A stretch of 64,000 nucleotides of DNA from Candidatus Latescibacterota bacterium (GTDB taxonomy: Bacteria; Latescibacterota; UBA2968; UBA8231). The stretch spans positions 46,511 through 110,510 of the forward strand of contig JAGWBY010000030.1 of assembly GCA_021295675.1 (NCBI GenBank). Direction: 5' to 3'. The first letter of the stretch is position 1, and every line of letters begins with the position of its first letter. The position numbers were made by a program, and so were the translations under genes. The notes beneath the pieces are model-generated. The model was not told where the DNA came from. It searched no databases and worked only from the letters and a program-made list of their open reading frames with translations. Shown piece after piece: positions 19,023-27,854 of the stretch.

Positions 19023-20630
19023 TCAATTGCCCCCGCCCTTTACCACCACCACCTCATCCACCGGCAAATCCTCCAGCCGCGTCACCGCTCCATCGGGCCA
19101 CCGCACCTCCAAGCGCTCCACGCGCTCGGCCCGGTCCAAGCCAAAGTGAAGACGCGCGTCGCTGTGGCCCAAATAGCTCGCCGCCCCGCCAACCGACCGC
19201 ACCTGCGTCCGCCCGCCCGCCACCAGCCGCACCCAAGTGCCGACGACTTCTGGATCGGTTTGCACCACGAGATAGCGACCAGCGCGCGTCTCATTGCGCA
19301 AGAGCGTCGGGCTATCGTCGATATTGGTCGTGAACAGATCGACATCGCCATCTTGGTCGTAGTCGCCGCTGATAGTTGCGCGGCTCGACTTTTGCACCTG
19401 TAGCCCAGGACCGCCCCCTTCCACCGCAACGAACGCGCCCGATCCCTCGTTGGCGAAAAGCTGGTTGCGCTGGGCGTACGTGCCTCCGGCACTGGCGTCA
19501 TCGACTTGGGGATAGACATGACCGTTGGCCACGAATAGATCGAGGTCGCCGTCGAAGTCAAAGTCGAAAAAGCGCGTGCCCCACCCGAGATAGCCCACGG
19601 TCGGGGCCGCCAAGCCGCGCTCGGCAGTAGCGTCAATAAAGGTCCCGCCGCCCGAGTTCAGATAGAGCGTGTTGGTCTCGCCGTAGAAGTTGGTCACGTA
19701 GAGGTCGAGATCGCCGTCGCCGTCGCAATCGCCCGCATCCACGCCCATGCTCGCCTCAAGTTCGCCGTCGCCGTTGTACGCCACGCCAGCTTCTAAGCCG
19801 ATGTCTGCCAAGCGACCGCCCTCGTTGCGAAACAGCACATTGGGCGTCTCATCGTTGGCCACGAACAAGTCCAAGTCGCCGTCGAGATCAAAGTCTGCGG
19901 GCACCACGCCCAAGCCGTAGTGAAAATTAGCCGTGGCCACGCCGGATGCGACTGTAACATCGGCAAAAACCCCACCGTCATTGCGGTAGAGCCGGTCCCG
20001 CCCGCCTTCCATACCCTGCGGCCCGCAAAAAACCCGCAGTCCGCCCAAATAGATGCAGGGATCCTCCAACTCTGGGTCTTGCAACACCGGCTCGATGTCG
20101 AAGACTACGTAGTTGGCAACGTAGAGGTCGAGATCACCGTCGCGATCGTAGTCGAAAAAAGCCGCACTCGCGCTGAAGTCATCGCCGGCAACCCCAGCCT
20201 GCGCTGTGACCGAGGCAAAGGCACCATCGCCGCGATTGCGATAGAGCGCGTTGGCCCCGTAGTTGGTCACATACAAATCGCGCCGCCCGTCATCGTCGTA
20301 ATCCCCCACAGCCACCCCCATGCCCCAGCCGCGATCTTCGACGCCGGCTGCGATCACCGCGAAAGTCCCATCGCCGTCGTTGCGATAGAGCACATTGCCC
20401 GGCCCCTCATTGTAGTTGGTATAGGTCGAGCCGTTTACTACGTAGAGATCGAGATCGCCGTCGCCGTCGTAGTCGAAAAAAGCCGCGCCGCTGCCGGTAG
20501 ATTCGAGGATGAAGCGCTTGTTCGGGTCGCCGTTTATGGTGGGCTGCTCTAAACCAGCTTCCCGCGTCGCATCCACGAAGAAGGGATCGGCCTCGGCGCT
20601 GGCGGCGAGCAATAAAAGGACGAGAACCAT
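19023..20630 (-). CDS. CRTAC1-type secreted protein: FG-GAP/VCBS repeats plus ASPIC/UnbV domain
   Basis: 535 residues with a signal peptide (VLVLLLLAASAEA). From about residue 30 to 440 it has FG-GAP repeats with Ca-binding loops of the form DYDGDGDLDLYV, FDLDGDLDLFV and so on, expected to make a beta-propeller. The last 75 residues (YLVVQTDP ... GGAASYLGHSDARLHFGLDRAE, then VRWPDGAVTRLEDL) form the ASPIC/UnbV domain. This is the 'CRTAC1 family' layout. Unlike the four other copies it has no TPR partner next to it. The upstream repeat element touches its ATG. Function unknown; such proteins are extracytoplasmic and Ca-binding. Confidence 0.92.
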   Translation of the reverse strand: MVLVLLLLAASAEADPFFVDATREAGLEQPTINGDPNKRFILESTGSGAAFFDYDGDGDLDLYVVNGSTYTNYNEGPGNVLYRNDGDGTFAVIAAGVEDRGWGMGVAVGDYDDDGRRDLYVTNYGANALYRNRGDGAFASVTAQAGVAGDDFSASAAFFDYDRDGDLDLYVANYVVFDIEPVLQDPELEDPCIYLGGLRVFCGPQGMEGGRDRLYRNDGGVFADVTVASGVATANFHYGLGVVPADFDLDGDLDLFVANDETPNVLFRNEGGRLADIGLEAGVAYNGDGELEASMGVDAGDCDGDGDLDLYVTNFYGETNTLYLNSGGGTFIDATAERGLAAPTVGYLGWGTRFFDFDFDGDLDLFVANGHVYPQVDDASAGGTYAQRNQLFANEGSGAFVAVEGGGPGLQVQKSSRATISGDYDQDGDVDLFTTNIDDSPTLLRNETRAGRYLVVQTDPEVVGTWVRLVAGGRTQVRSVGGAASYLGHSDARLHFGLDRAERVERLEVRWPDGAVTRLEDLPVDEVVVVKGGGN

Positions 20631-20820
20631 AGAATTACGAATTACGAATTACGAATTACGAACTGACGTTGCGCACAGATAGGGGTATGGGATGCTTCGA
20701 CTCCGCTTTGCTACGCTCAGCATGACACGGTGAAGCAGCAAACCAGCACTTGTCATGCTGAGCGCAGCGAAGCATCCCATACCTAGGGCCTGTGCATAAC
20801 ATCAGTTCGTAATTCTATGC
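20631..20820. repeat. nested inverted-repeat element with a REP-like core, copy 3
   Basis: Outer arms: TAGAATTACGAA with extra tandem TTACGAA units at 20632-20662, and its complement (CAGTTCGTAATTCTA) at about 20804-20818. Inner arms: GGTATGGGATGCTTCG near 20685-20700 with CTCAGCATGACA after it, and TGTCATGCTGAG ... CGAAGCATCCCATACC at 20751-20783. The whole 190-bp gap between the two genes is filled by this structure. Confidence 0.85.
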
Positions 20821-20823
20821 TTC

Positions 20824-21531
20824 TCAACGAGCGCAGCGGAAGCCTATGGTGTTACCCTTGATGTACGAATGCGAGTCCTTGGTGTTGGTCCGCTTGTTGC
20901 ACTGGGTCAAGGTGGGACCGTTGACCCACGATCCCCCGTGCAGGAACTGCATTTTCTCGCCTCCTTGCGTCCACTCCCACACATTGCCACCCATATCCAA
21001 GAGTCCAAAGGGGCTGACTCCACTCGGAAAGGACCCCACCGGCGCAGTTCGCCCATAGCCGTCCTTGTCTCCGAAGATATTGGCGTGTCCTTCCACAAAC
21101 TCCGCCCCCCACGGGTACTTTAGCTTTTCAGTTCCCTCACAGGCAAATTGCCATTCCTCCTGCGTCGGCAGGCGCTTGCCCGCCCACTGGCAATAAGCCA
21201 TTGCCCCATACCACGACACCTCAATGATCGGATGCCGCGCAAACCCTTCTTTGACCTTGTACACGCCTTTCTCCTCCACTAGCGCCGTATATCGACTCCC
21301 CAGTTCCACCCAGTACATGCCTTCCACCTTGGCGTTTCCCTTTTCGGTCAGAAACGCTGCGTACTCCTCGTTGGTCACCTCGTACTTATCTATGTAGAAC
21401 CCGTGATTTTCCGTCTCGATCTTTACCATCTCCCCACCCTTGAGGGAGTCGGCCGCAGCTTGCTCCTCTTGGGCCAAAGCCGAGGCCGCAACGGCAACAC
21501 ACAGCACAATCCCGCAAAACACCTGCATCAT
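20824..21531 (-). CDS. SUMF/formylglycine-generating-enzyme-like secreted protein, probably non-catalytic
   Basis: 235 residues with a signal peptide (VFCGIVLCVAVAASALAQ). FGE-sulfatase domain blocks are clear: FYIDKYEVTNEEYAAFL, IIEVSWYGAMAYCQWAGKRLPTQ, YPWGAEF, PFGLLDMGGNVWEWT, FLHGGSWV and TIGFRCAR. The paired active-site cysteines of true formylglycine-generating enzymes (in the stretch after GGS) are absent, leaving one Cys in LTQCNKRTNT. A structural or binding role is therefore more likely than sulfatase maturation. The start overlaps the HAD stop by four bases, so it is the last gene of a coupled four-gene operon. Confidence 0.88.
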   Translation of the reverse strand: MMQVFCGIVLCVAVAASALAQEEQAAADSLKGGEMVKIETENHGFYIDKYEVTNEEYAAFLTEKGNAKVEGMYWVELGSRYTALVEEKGVYKVKEGFARHPIIEVSWYGAMAYCQWAGKRLPTQEEWQFACEGTEKLKYPWGAEFVEGHANIFGDKDGYGRTAPVGSFPSGVSPFGLLDMGGNVWEWTQGGEKMQFLHGGSWVNGPTLTQCNKRTNTKDSHSYIKGNTIGFRCAR

Positions 21532-22377
21532 TTACACTCCTGTCCATCCAGCGCGTATTCCCGCACCATCTTGGCAAATCCATCTTCGGCAAAACTCGGT
21601 CCAATCCGCACCCCATCTCCGGCCACAGCCGCCTTTACCTCGTCCTTTGCATTCCCCAGCAACACCCCGATTCCCGCCGCTCGCAACATGGGCAAGTCGT
21701 TGTCCGCGTCCCCTACCGCTAAGACGCGATCCGTACTCCCCCCTATCCGCTCGATTAGCGTCCGCAAGGCCACACCCTTATTCACGCCCCGACGCATAAA
21801 TTCCACCCGATCGGGAATCGCCCACGCTATATAGACCCGATCTCCGCACAGCGCTTTGATATCGGCGATGTGCTGCTCCCGCCGCGCCGGATCTACCTCC
21901 AGCATGAGCTTGGGCGGTACGCCCAACGTACAAATCGACGTCGAGCACCATGCCCGGTCCCTTGAGCGCTTCGAGGTGATCTATGGGCCGAACGTGCCGG
22001 TACTCCTCGGCGATCCCCGCGTCCGTGCGTTCAAATAAACAGTACATCAGGTTTAGCCCCTCGGCGCGCCCGTATTCGACTATTTGGGCAAAGGACTCCT
22101 CGTCCAACCTCTCCTCGTGCAGCACCTCTCGCTCCGCTCCTTCTCCCGGCCCGAGAATCACCGAGCCATTATAGCCAGCCAGGTAAAGTGCTCGCGCCAG
22201 TGTTGGATGGGACTCAAAAGGGTGTTGGATGCGCAGGATGCTGCGCCCAGTGACGCTGGCTATGGGGATGCCACGCACAATCAGTTCCTCGAGCGTCTCC
22301 GCAGCCGAAGCTGCCAGCCGCCCTTCTGCGTCGAGTATTGTACCGTCGAGGTCAAAAGCCACTAAGTCGGTCATCAT
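21528..22377 (-). CDS. HAD-superfamily hydrolase (Cof type), frame-broken
   Basis: The N-terminal catalytic motif LVAFDLDGTILDAEG and motif II (ASVTGRS) are in one frame. After GMVLDVDLY (about 21925) the gene continues in another frame as LGVPPKLMLEVDPARREQ, then the family's GVNKGVALRTLIERIG and the metal-binding GDADNDLPMLRAAGIGVLLGNA. Cof-type enzymes are cytoplasmic phosphatases on sugar phosphates or cofactors. The stop overlaps the SUMF start, and the start overlaps the TPR stop by ATGA. Its place inside an operon of exported proteins is unusual. Confidence 0.87.
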
Positions 22378-23759
22378 TCCTCCTGTTGTAAAGTTTGCAA
22401 CCGCGAGCGCGCGTGGGCCAACCGCTGCGCCTCGCTCGCGTCATCTTCTGCCAAAGATGCGTACGCGCGCCACTCGGCCCGCGCTTGGTCGGGGTCTAAT
22501 CGCTCGTAGGTCGAGGCAAGATGGAAACGCCACAGTGCCCGCTCGGGTTCGAGCCGGACAGCCTCTTCACCGGCCTGCACAGCCGCGGCGAGCAAGCCCA
22601 ACTGCCGATAGACGTCTCCTAAGGACGCGAAAAGCTCGGCGTGGTGCGGATGCGCAACCGTGGCTTCTTTGAACACCCGTACGGCCGAGCGCAGCCGCCG
22701 CTGATGCACGTACAGCCCTCCTAACTTCAAGGCCGCGTCCCCTTCCGCACCACCCAGCGCGATCGCGGCCTTAAACGCCTCTTCCGCCGCATCGAGCGCA
22801 CCCATGCGGCTGTGGACGATGCCTATGCTTACTTGGGCAGCGGCATTGCTAGGCTGTCGGTTAGCAAACGCGGCAAACGCGGCGAGTGCCGAGTCCAGTC
22901 GCCCCTCCGCGCTGTGGATTAAACCGAGATAGCGATAAACCGGGTACAGGTCGGGATCGGCGGTCCGCGCCTGTTCAAACTGCGCCAGTGCCCCCGCGCC
23001 ATCCCCTTCCTCCCAGAGCAGCCGCCCCAGTTCGTAGTGCAAGACAGCTTCCTCGCCACTCCCGTCGCGTGTGGCCAAACCCTCGACGAGCGCGGCGCGG
23101 GTCAATTCCCGTTGCCCTGCCTCTCTGTATAGCGCAGCGAGGTCGGCCCGGATCCCAGTGTCGTTGGGCGCGGCATCCAGCGCCTGCTCCATCAGCGCGC
23201 GCGCCTCCGCATCCCGCCCCAACCGCGCCTCTACCCGCGCTAGTTGGTAGCGCACCTCCGCCTGCTCGGGCGCAAGCTGTAGGGATGCGCGATAGGCCGC
23301 CTGCGCCGCGTGGAGATTTTCTTGCAAGTGGCCGAGCGCCTGATAGGCGTGACCCAGCCGCGCGTAAATCAGCGCCGACTTCTCGCCCCGGCGCACAGCG
23401 TCCTGATAGGCGCGCAGTGCGCCGCTATAGCGTCCTTGAGCGGCTAGGCTAAGCCCCAGTTCGGCATAGGCCCGCCCGTCGTCGGGACGCGCCTCCACCA
23501 AGATGCGGTAGAGCGCGGTCGCGTCTTCATACGCACCGCGCGCCGTGTAGAGCGCGGCCAAGGTAAAGGTCGCCTCGTGCAGCTCGGGATCGAGTGTCCG
23601 CGCCTGCGCTGCTAGGCGTTCGGCCTGCTCCAACTCGGCCTGGCTCAAGCTCCGCAGCGGCCGGCCGCCAATCAGCTCCTGCGCTTGGCGGTGCGCAGTC
23701 GGCGCATCCGGCTCGGCGCACCCAGCCAACAACAGTGCGATTGCAATCAGCCCCTTCAC
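22374..23759 (-). CDS. TPR-repeat lipoprotein
   Basis: 461 residues. A signal peptide with lipobox LAGC (MKGLIAIALLLAGCAE) is followed by about ten tetratricopeptide repeats, e.g. ARLGHAYQALGHLQENLHAA and VLHYELGRLLWEEGDGAGAL. TPR solenoids bind protein partners; this one would sit at the periplasmic face of a membrane. Start and stop both overlap neighbours by ATGA (CRTAC1 gene upstream, HAD downstream). Pairing with a CRTAC1 protein is repeated at 34474, and the two are fused at 43473 and 52068. Confidence 0.92.
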   Translation of the reverse strand: MKGLIAIALLLAGCAEPDAPTAHRQAQELIGGRPLRSLSQAELEQAERLAAQARTLDPELHEATFTLAALYTARGAYEDATALYRILVEARPDDGRAYAELGLSLAAQGRYSGALRAYQDAVRRGEKSALIYARLGHAYQALGHLQENLHAAQAAYRASLQLAPEQAEVRYQLARVEARLGRDAEARALMEQALDAAPNDTGIRADLAALYREAGQRELTRAALVEGLATRDGSGEEAVLHYELGRLLWEEGDGAGALAQFEQARTADPDLYPVYRYLGLIHSAEGRLDSALAAFAAFANRQPSNAAAQVSIGIVHSRMGALDAAEEAFKAAIALGGAEGDAALKLGGLYVHQRRLRSAVRVFKEATVAHPHHAELFASLGDVYRQLGLLAAAVQAGEEAVRLEPERALWRFHLASTYERLDPDQARAEWRAYASLAEDDASEAQRLAHARSRLQTLQQEE

Positions 23760-25819
23760 TGCGTCTCCCCTTCCCTGAGCAACAAGTGCTGATCGGCCTC
23801 AATGTCCCGATACACATCGACCTGTCCGCTAGGCCACGCCACCTCAATGCGGTCGGCCCGCACCCGTTGCCCCAAACCAAATTCCAACTCCAAGCTGTTG
23901 CTGTTGCCAAAGCTGTATCCAGAAGCCACTTCCTGGTATTGCATCAGGTCGCCAGCATACACCCACACCTTGGCACCAATTCCGTCGCGATTGCTCTCGA
24001 CCCCTTCCAACTCCAGCACCAAATAGCGATTGCCAAAGCCCTCGCTGCGGTAGAACGCATTGGGCCATTGGTCGCCCGGCTGAGCACCACCCACTGGCGC
24101 GTACAAGTCGAGATCGCCGTCGCGGTCGTAGTCGGCAAAGGTCACGCCGTGCGATTTGCCCAAGTGCCCCAGCCCGGCGGCTTCTGTCGCATCGACAAAG
24201 GTGCCGTCACCCCGATTGCGAAAAAGCACATCCGGCTCGCGCCGGCCCATCTGCGGCCCGCCGTTGCCGAGGTAGATATCTACCCAGCCGTCGTTATCCA
24301 CATCGCCGGGAACACCGCTCATCGTGCCCAGCGCTCGCCCCAGCCCGGATGTTTCCGTCACATCGGCGAAGGTGCCGTCGCCCTTGTTACGAAAAAGCAC
24401 CGGCCGGTCGCGCTCGCTCGTCGATTTGCCAGCGACCCGATCAGCCAGCACCACCGGGTACTGGCTCCAGTTGCCCACGAAAATGTCCAGCGCACCGTCG
24501 TTGTCATAGTCTAGAACAAATGTTATAAAGCCATCGATGTACTCGGCACCTACACCGGCGGCTTCCGTCTGATCGACAAACGCACCGTCGCCCCGATTGC
24601 GAAAAAGCACATTCGGCTCGGTAAAATTGCACGCGTACAGATCGGGCCAGCCGTCGCCGTCAAAGTCGCCCCACGCCGTACTCAGCGTCTGTCCCTTGTG
24701 CGCCACCCCAGCAGCTTCTGCCACATCGACGAAGGTACCGTCGCCCCGATTGCGGTAGAGCACATTAGTCGAGTCCCCGGTCGCGCCCGTGCCATTGGCC
24801 ACGTAGATGTCGAGATAGCCGTCGCGATCGAAATCGCTCCACGCGGCACAGAAGCTCGACCCCGGATCGCCCGTGCCCGACGCTTCCGTCACATCGGCAA
24901 AGACACCACGACCGTTGTTTTGGAAGAGCACATTCACGCCGCCGCCAAACCACCCGTCGCGCGTCACGTACACATCGGCGTCCCCATCGTTGTCGTAGTC
25001 GGCCGTCTGCACTCCGATCCCGCCCTCGGGCAGCACCAATCCGGCGGCCTGCGTTCGCTCGGCAAAGCGCGCGCCGTCGTTGCGGAAGTACGCCAGCGCT
25101 GGATGGCCGATTACTACCAAGTCGAGATCCCCGTCCTCGTCGTAGTCGGCCCAAGCGCTAGCGCGACCGCCGTCGAATTTATCGACTCCCACCTCGACAC
25201 TGATCTCGCTAAACCGCCCGCTGATGGTCCCCTGCGGCACGGCATCGGCAAACGCCTCAGTCGCCGGTCGCCCCAAAGCCTCCTGCAACCACTTCCGATG
25301 CCAGCGCAACTCCAGCGGCTCGGGATGCAGCGCCACGGCCTGCTGCAAAATCGAATCGGCGCGGGCGTACTCCTCCCGCCACAGCGCGGCAATCGCCGCC
25401 CAATAGAGCGATTCATATCCCTCGGGATCGACAGCCAGTGCCCGCTGCAAATAACTTTCCGCCTCAGTGAACCGTCCCTCTTCCAGCGCCTCTTTCCCCC
25501 GCCCCAAAAACGTCTCCAACACCAAAGACCGCGCTGCCGTCAATTCAGGATCCAAGGTCGCCGCCTGTTCCAGCAACCCCACGCCTGCCTCTATCCGCCC
25601 CTGCACGAGCCGCACCCTCCCCAACTGCCAGTAACCTTCGGCGGCGGGTTCCAGCCGGACGCAATGCGCAAAAGCGCGCTCGGCCGCCCTGAGCCGATAG
25701 TGCTCTAGCAAATCCAAGCCCCGGTAGTACGACTGGAGGAACGCCTCAGAGCGACCGGCCGGTTCTTGGCAGCCGCTTAGGACAAGGATAGAAAGGGTAG
25801 TGACCAGAAGAATTCTCAT
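23756..25819 (-). CDS. TPR plus CRTAC1-type (FG-GAP + ASPIC/UnbV) lipoprotein
   Basis: 687 residues from ATG 25819 (MRILLVTTLSILVLSGCQE, lipobox LSGC); the longer upstream frame lacks a signal sequence. Residues about 25-180 are TPR-like (RAAERAFAHCVRLEPAAEGYW, VDPEGYESLYWAAIAALWR). About 190 to 600 are FG-GAP repeats with many DYDNDGDADVYV-like Ca loops. The last 80 residues are an ASPIC-like module (YLVLELEGVESNRDGIGAKVWV ... DRIEVAWPSGQVDVYRD). First gene of the coupled operon with the TPR lipoprotein, HAD and SUMF genes. The promoter is shared with the divergent 25917 gene. Confidence 0.92.
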   Translation of the reverse strand: MRILLVTTLSILVLSGCQEPAGRSEAFLQSYYRGLDLLEHYRLRAAERAFAHCVRLEPAAEGYWQLGRVRLVQGRIEAGVGLLEQAATLDPELTAARSLVLETFLGRGKEALEEGRFTEAESYLQRALAVDPEGYESLYWAAIAALWREEYARADSILQQAVALHPEPLELRWHRKWLQEALGRPATEAFADAVPQGTISGRFSEISVEVGVDKFDGGRASAWADYDEDGDLDLVVIGHPALAYFRNDGARFAERTQAAGLVLPEGGIGVQTADYDNDGDADVYVTRDGWFGGGVNVLFQNNGRGVFADVTEASGTGDPGSSFCAAWSDFDRDGYLDIYVANGTGATGDSTNVLYRNRGDGTFVDVAEAAGVAHKGQTLSTAWGDFDGDGWPDLYACNFTEPNVLFRNRGDGAFVDQTEAAGVGAEYIDGFITFVLDYDNDGALDIFVGNWSQYPVVLADRVAGKSTSERDRPVLFRNKGDGTFADVTETSGLGRALGTMSGVPGDVDNDGWVDIYLGNGGPQMGRREPDVLFRNRGDGTFVDATEAAGLGHLGKSHGVTFADYDRDGDLDLYAPVGGAQPGDQWPNAFYRSEGFGNRYLVLELEGVESNRDGIGAKVWVYAGDLMQYQEVASGYSFGNSNSLELEFGLGQRVRADRIEVAWPSGQVDVYRDIEADQHLLLREGETQ

Positions 25820-25916
25820 AGCAGAAACAACATCCGCCGTCTTTTGCCTGCTGTCAATTTCTAGTACGTTGTTACGTCTCTTTTGACATCTCTCACCAAT
25901 AGAAGGAGCACCCATA

Positions 25917-27029
25917 ATGCAATGGACCCTTTTCCTCGTCGCGTTCCTCTGGACGGCCTCGCATAGCACGGCCGAAGACCGCCCCCGCCTCGTGCTCGAC
26001 AGCCAAGCAGCCATGTTAGTCGTCGATTTAGGCGGCGGCTCCATTTCCGATTTCCACCTCAAAAGCAATCCGCTCAACCCCCTGCAATGGGATTCGTGGT
26101 CTTTCGGCGACACTCCCGATCAGGCACCACCCATAGAGCCGCGCTCCATGGGGCACTTCCTTTGCCTCGACCGCTGGGGGCCAGCCACTGAAGCCGAGCA
26201 AGCTCACGGCATGGGCTGGCACGGCGAGGCCACGCGCGTGTGGTGGACCGTAGATGAGGACGCCCGTACAGAGGACGGTCACCTCGTAGCCCAAATGTCG
26301 GCCGAGCTGCCCTTGGCCGGCCTCAAGGTCTCGCGTTCGATTCGCATGGATCAGGATCAGGCCGTCTTTGCAGTAGCCGAGGCCGTTACCAATACTCGCC
26401 ATTTGGGCCGCGTGTACAACATCGTCCAGCACCCGACCATTGGCCCGCCCTTTTTGGACGAGAGCACCCGCGTTGATGCCAACGGCACGCGCGGCTTTAT
26501 GCAGGAAACGCCCATGCCGACGCCCGAGGACCCAGAGGTGCACTGGCCTTCCGCACTCAAAAAGGACGGCACCGAGGTCGATATTCGCCATCTGACGGAT
26601 GACGCCTCTCCAGCAGTCGTTTCGTACATAATCGAGGAAGAATACGGCTGGACCACGGCCATCAACGCCAGCAAGGGACTCCTTATTGGCTACATCTGGC
26701 CGGAGGAAGAATACCCTTGGTTCGATGCTTGGCGACACGTCCGCGACGGCAAGCCCTTTGCCCGCGGCTTGGAGTTTGGCACTACGGGTCTGCACCAACC
26801 TAGCCCAGTGTTGTTGGAAAAGGGCCAGATTTTCGGCCGCTACCTCTTTCACTACATCGATGCTGACGAGACCCAAATCTTCACCTACGCCAATTTTCTC
26901 ATGGAGATTCCCCCCGACTTTGCCGGCGTCGCTGATGTCGGATACGCCGATGGCCAACTCGTGGTTCGCGAGGACGGCAGTCAGAGCCGAGAACTGACGA
27001 TGGAAGCGGGAGATCTTTTTGAGTGGTGA
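25917..27029 (+). CDS. secreted protein with a galactose-mutarotase-like fold, function unknown
   Basis: 370 residues with an AAGGAG ribosome site and a signal peptide (MQWTLFLVAFLWTASHSTA). The pattern LVLDSQAAMLVVDLGGGSISDF, then a central KVSRSIRMDQDQAVFAVAEAVTNT and repeated beta strands, resembles the aldose-1-epimerase/mutarotase beta-sandwich superfamily seen in many sugar-binding or lyase-associated proteins. Catalytic His/Glu residues of mutarotases cannot be assigned with certainty. It is divergent from the TPR-CRTAC1 operon (97 bp gap holding TTGACA at 25883-25888). Confidence 0.6.
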   Translation: MQWTLFLVAFLWTASHSTAEDRPRLVLDSQAAMLVVDLGGGSISDFHLKSNPLNPLQWDSWSFGDTPDQAPPIEPRSMGHFLCLDRWGPATEAEQAHGMGWHGEATRVWWTVDEDARTEDGHLVAQMSAELPLAGLKVSRSIRMDQDQAVFAVAEAVTNTRHLGRVYNIVQHPTIGPPFLDESTRVDANGTRGFMQETPMPTPEDPEVHWPSALKKDGTEVDIRHLTDDASPAVVSYIIEEEYGWTTAINASKGLLIGYIWPEEEYPWFDAWRHVRDGKPFARGLEFGTTGLHQPSPVLLEKGQIFGRYLFHYIDADETQIFTYANFLMEIPPDFAGVADVGYADGQLVVREDGSQSRELTMEAGDLFEW

Positions 27030-27100
27030 AATCTACGATATAACTAGTCGCGATCTAGCGTCCGGCGAGTTGCATCCAAAGGGCACTATGGAGAGAAGCC

Positions 27101-27427
27101 ATGAACAAGAGGATACTTGACCAACAAACGTTGGACGACATCATACAGCGCATTGTAGAGGTGGCTCAACCGGAGAAGATAATCCTCTTTGGGTCCGCCG
27201 CCCGGGGCGACATGAATCGCCATAGCGACGTTGATCTGCTCATCATCAAGGAGGGTGCGGACGCGCTTGAACTCATGGGCGATATTTATATGAATCTCGA
27301 TGGCGTCGGCGCAGCCGTCGATGCTGTTGTCGTCACGCCCGACGATGTAGAGCGGTATAAGGATAGCCACGCTGTGATTGTCAAGCCCGCATTGCAAGAA
27401 GGCAGGGTCGTATATGAAGAAACCTGA
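27101..27427 (+). CDS. MNT-domain nucleotidyltransferase (MntA-like antitoxin)
   Basis: 108 residues. The minimal nucleotidyltransferase motif GS-x10-DxD is present (FGSAARGDMNRHSDVDLLI), with a further acidic residue in AAVDAVVV. In MNT/HEPN type VII toxin-antitoxin pairs this protein AMPylates and neutralises the HEPN ribonuclease. It overlaps the following HEPN gene by 14 nt, the classic arrangement. It stands alone between unrelated genes. Confidence 0.9.
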   Translation: MNKRILDQQTLDDIIQRIVEVAQPEKIILFGSAARGDMNRHSDVDLLIIKEGADALELMGDIYMNLDGVGAAVDAVVVTPDDVERYKDSHAVIVKPALQEGRVVYEET

Positions 27428-27815
27428 GCGTTTTCCCGCCGACGATCCTCGCGAGTGGATGAATCGCGCCAGAAGTAGTCTGGCGATAGCGAAAAACCGC
27501 GTACCACAAGCCTATCTAGAAGACCTATGCTTTGAGGCCCAGCAAGCAGCCGAGAAAGCTGTCAAGGCGTTGATGATCAAGCGCGGCATCGACTTCCCCT
27601 ACGTACATGATTTGGCCCGATTGCTTTCCCTACTCAAGGAAGCAGGCGAAGCGATCCCGGACGCCGTCGGACAGGCCAGAAAGCTCACTCGATTCGCCAC
27701 AGTTTCTCGCTACCCTATGAACCAGACAGTCACCGAACAGCATTATCTGGAAGCGCTAGCCATCGCCGAAGCCGTCATCCGCTGGGCTGAGGAACGCATA
27801 CTAGATCCCCGATAA
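27414..27815 (+). CDS. HEPN-domain protein (toxin partner of MntA-like)
   Basis: 133 residues from ATG 27414 inside the end of the MNT gene. REWMNRARSSLAIAKN and DLCFEAQQAAEKAVKALMI, followed by FPYVHDLARLLSLL, are the conserved helices of the COG2250/COG1895 HEPN family. HEPN proteins of this kind are RNases held in check by the MNT partner. The usual R-x4-6-H catalytic motif is not exact here (R and H are seven apart in RGIDFPYVH), so nuclease activity is uncertain. Confidence 0.88.
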   Translation: MKKPERFPADDPREWMNRARSSLAIAKNRVPQAYLEDLCFEAQQAAEKAVKALMIKRGIDFPYVHDLARLLSLLKEAGEAIPDAVGQARKLTRFATVSRYPMNQTVTEQHYLEALAIAEAVIRWAEERILDPR

Positions 27816-27854
27816 ATACAAGCGCCTAGTCGAGGTCGGTTCCTAGCCCCCAAC

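Noticed and set aside
20634..20662. CRISPR-like short repeats (TTACGAA units)
   Set aside because: Units are 7 bp in direct tandem without spacers, and there are no cas genes.
20824..21531. Sulfatase-activating formylglycine enzyme
   Set aside because: The active-site Cys pair is missing and no sulfatase gene is present in the window.
25820..26113. Longer N-terminus of the TPR-CRTAC1 protein
   Set aside because: It would bury the clear lipoprotein signal at 25819 and overlap the divergent gene.
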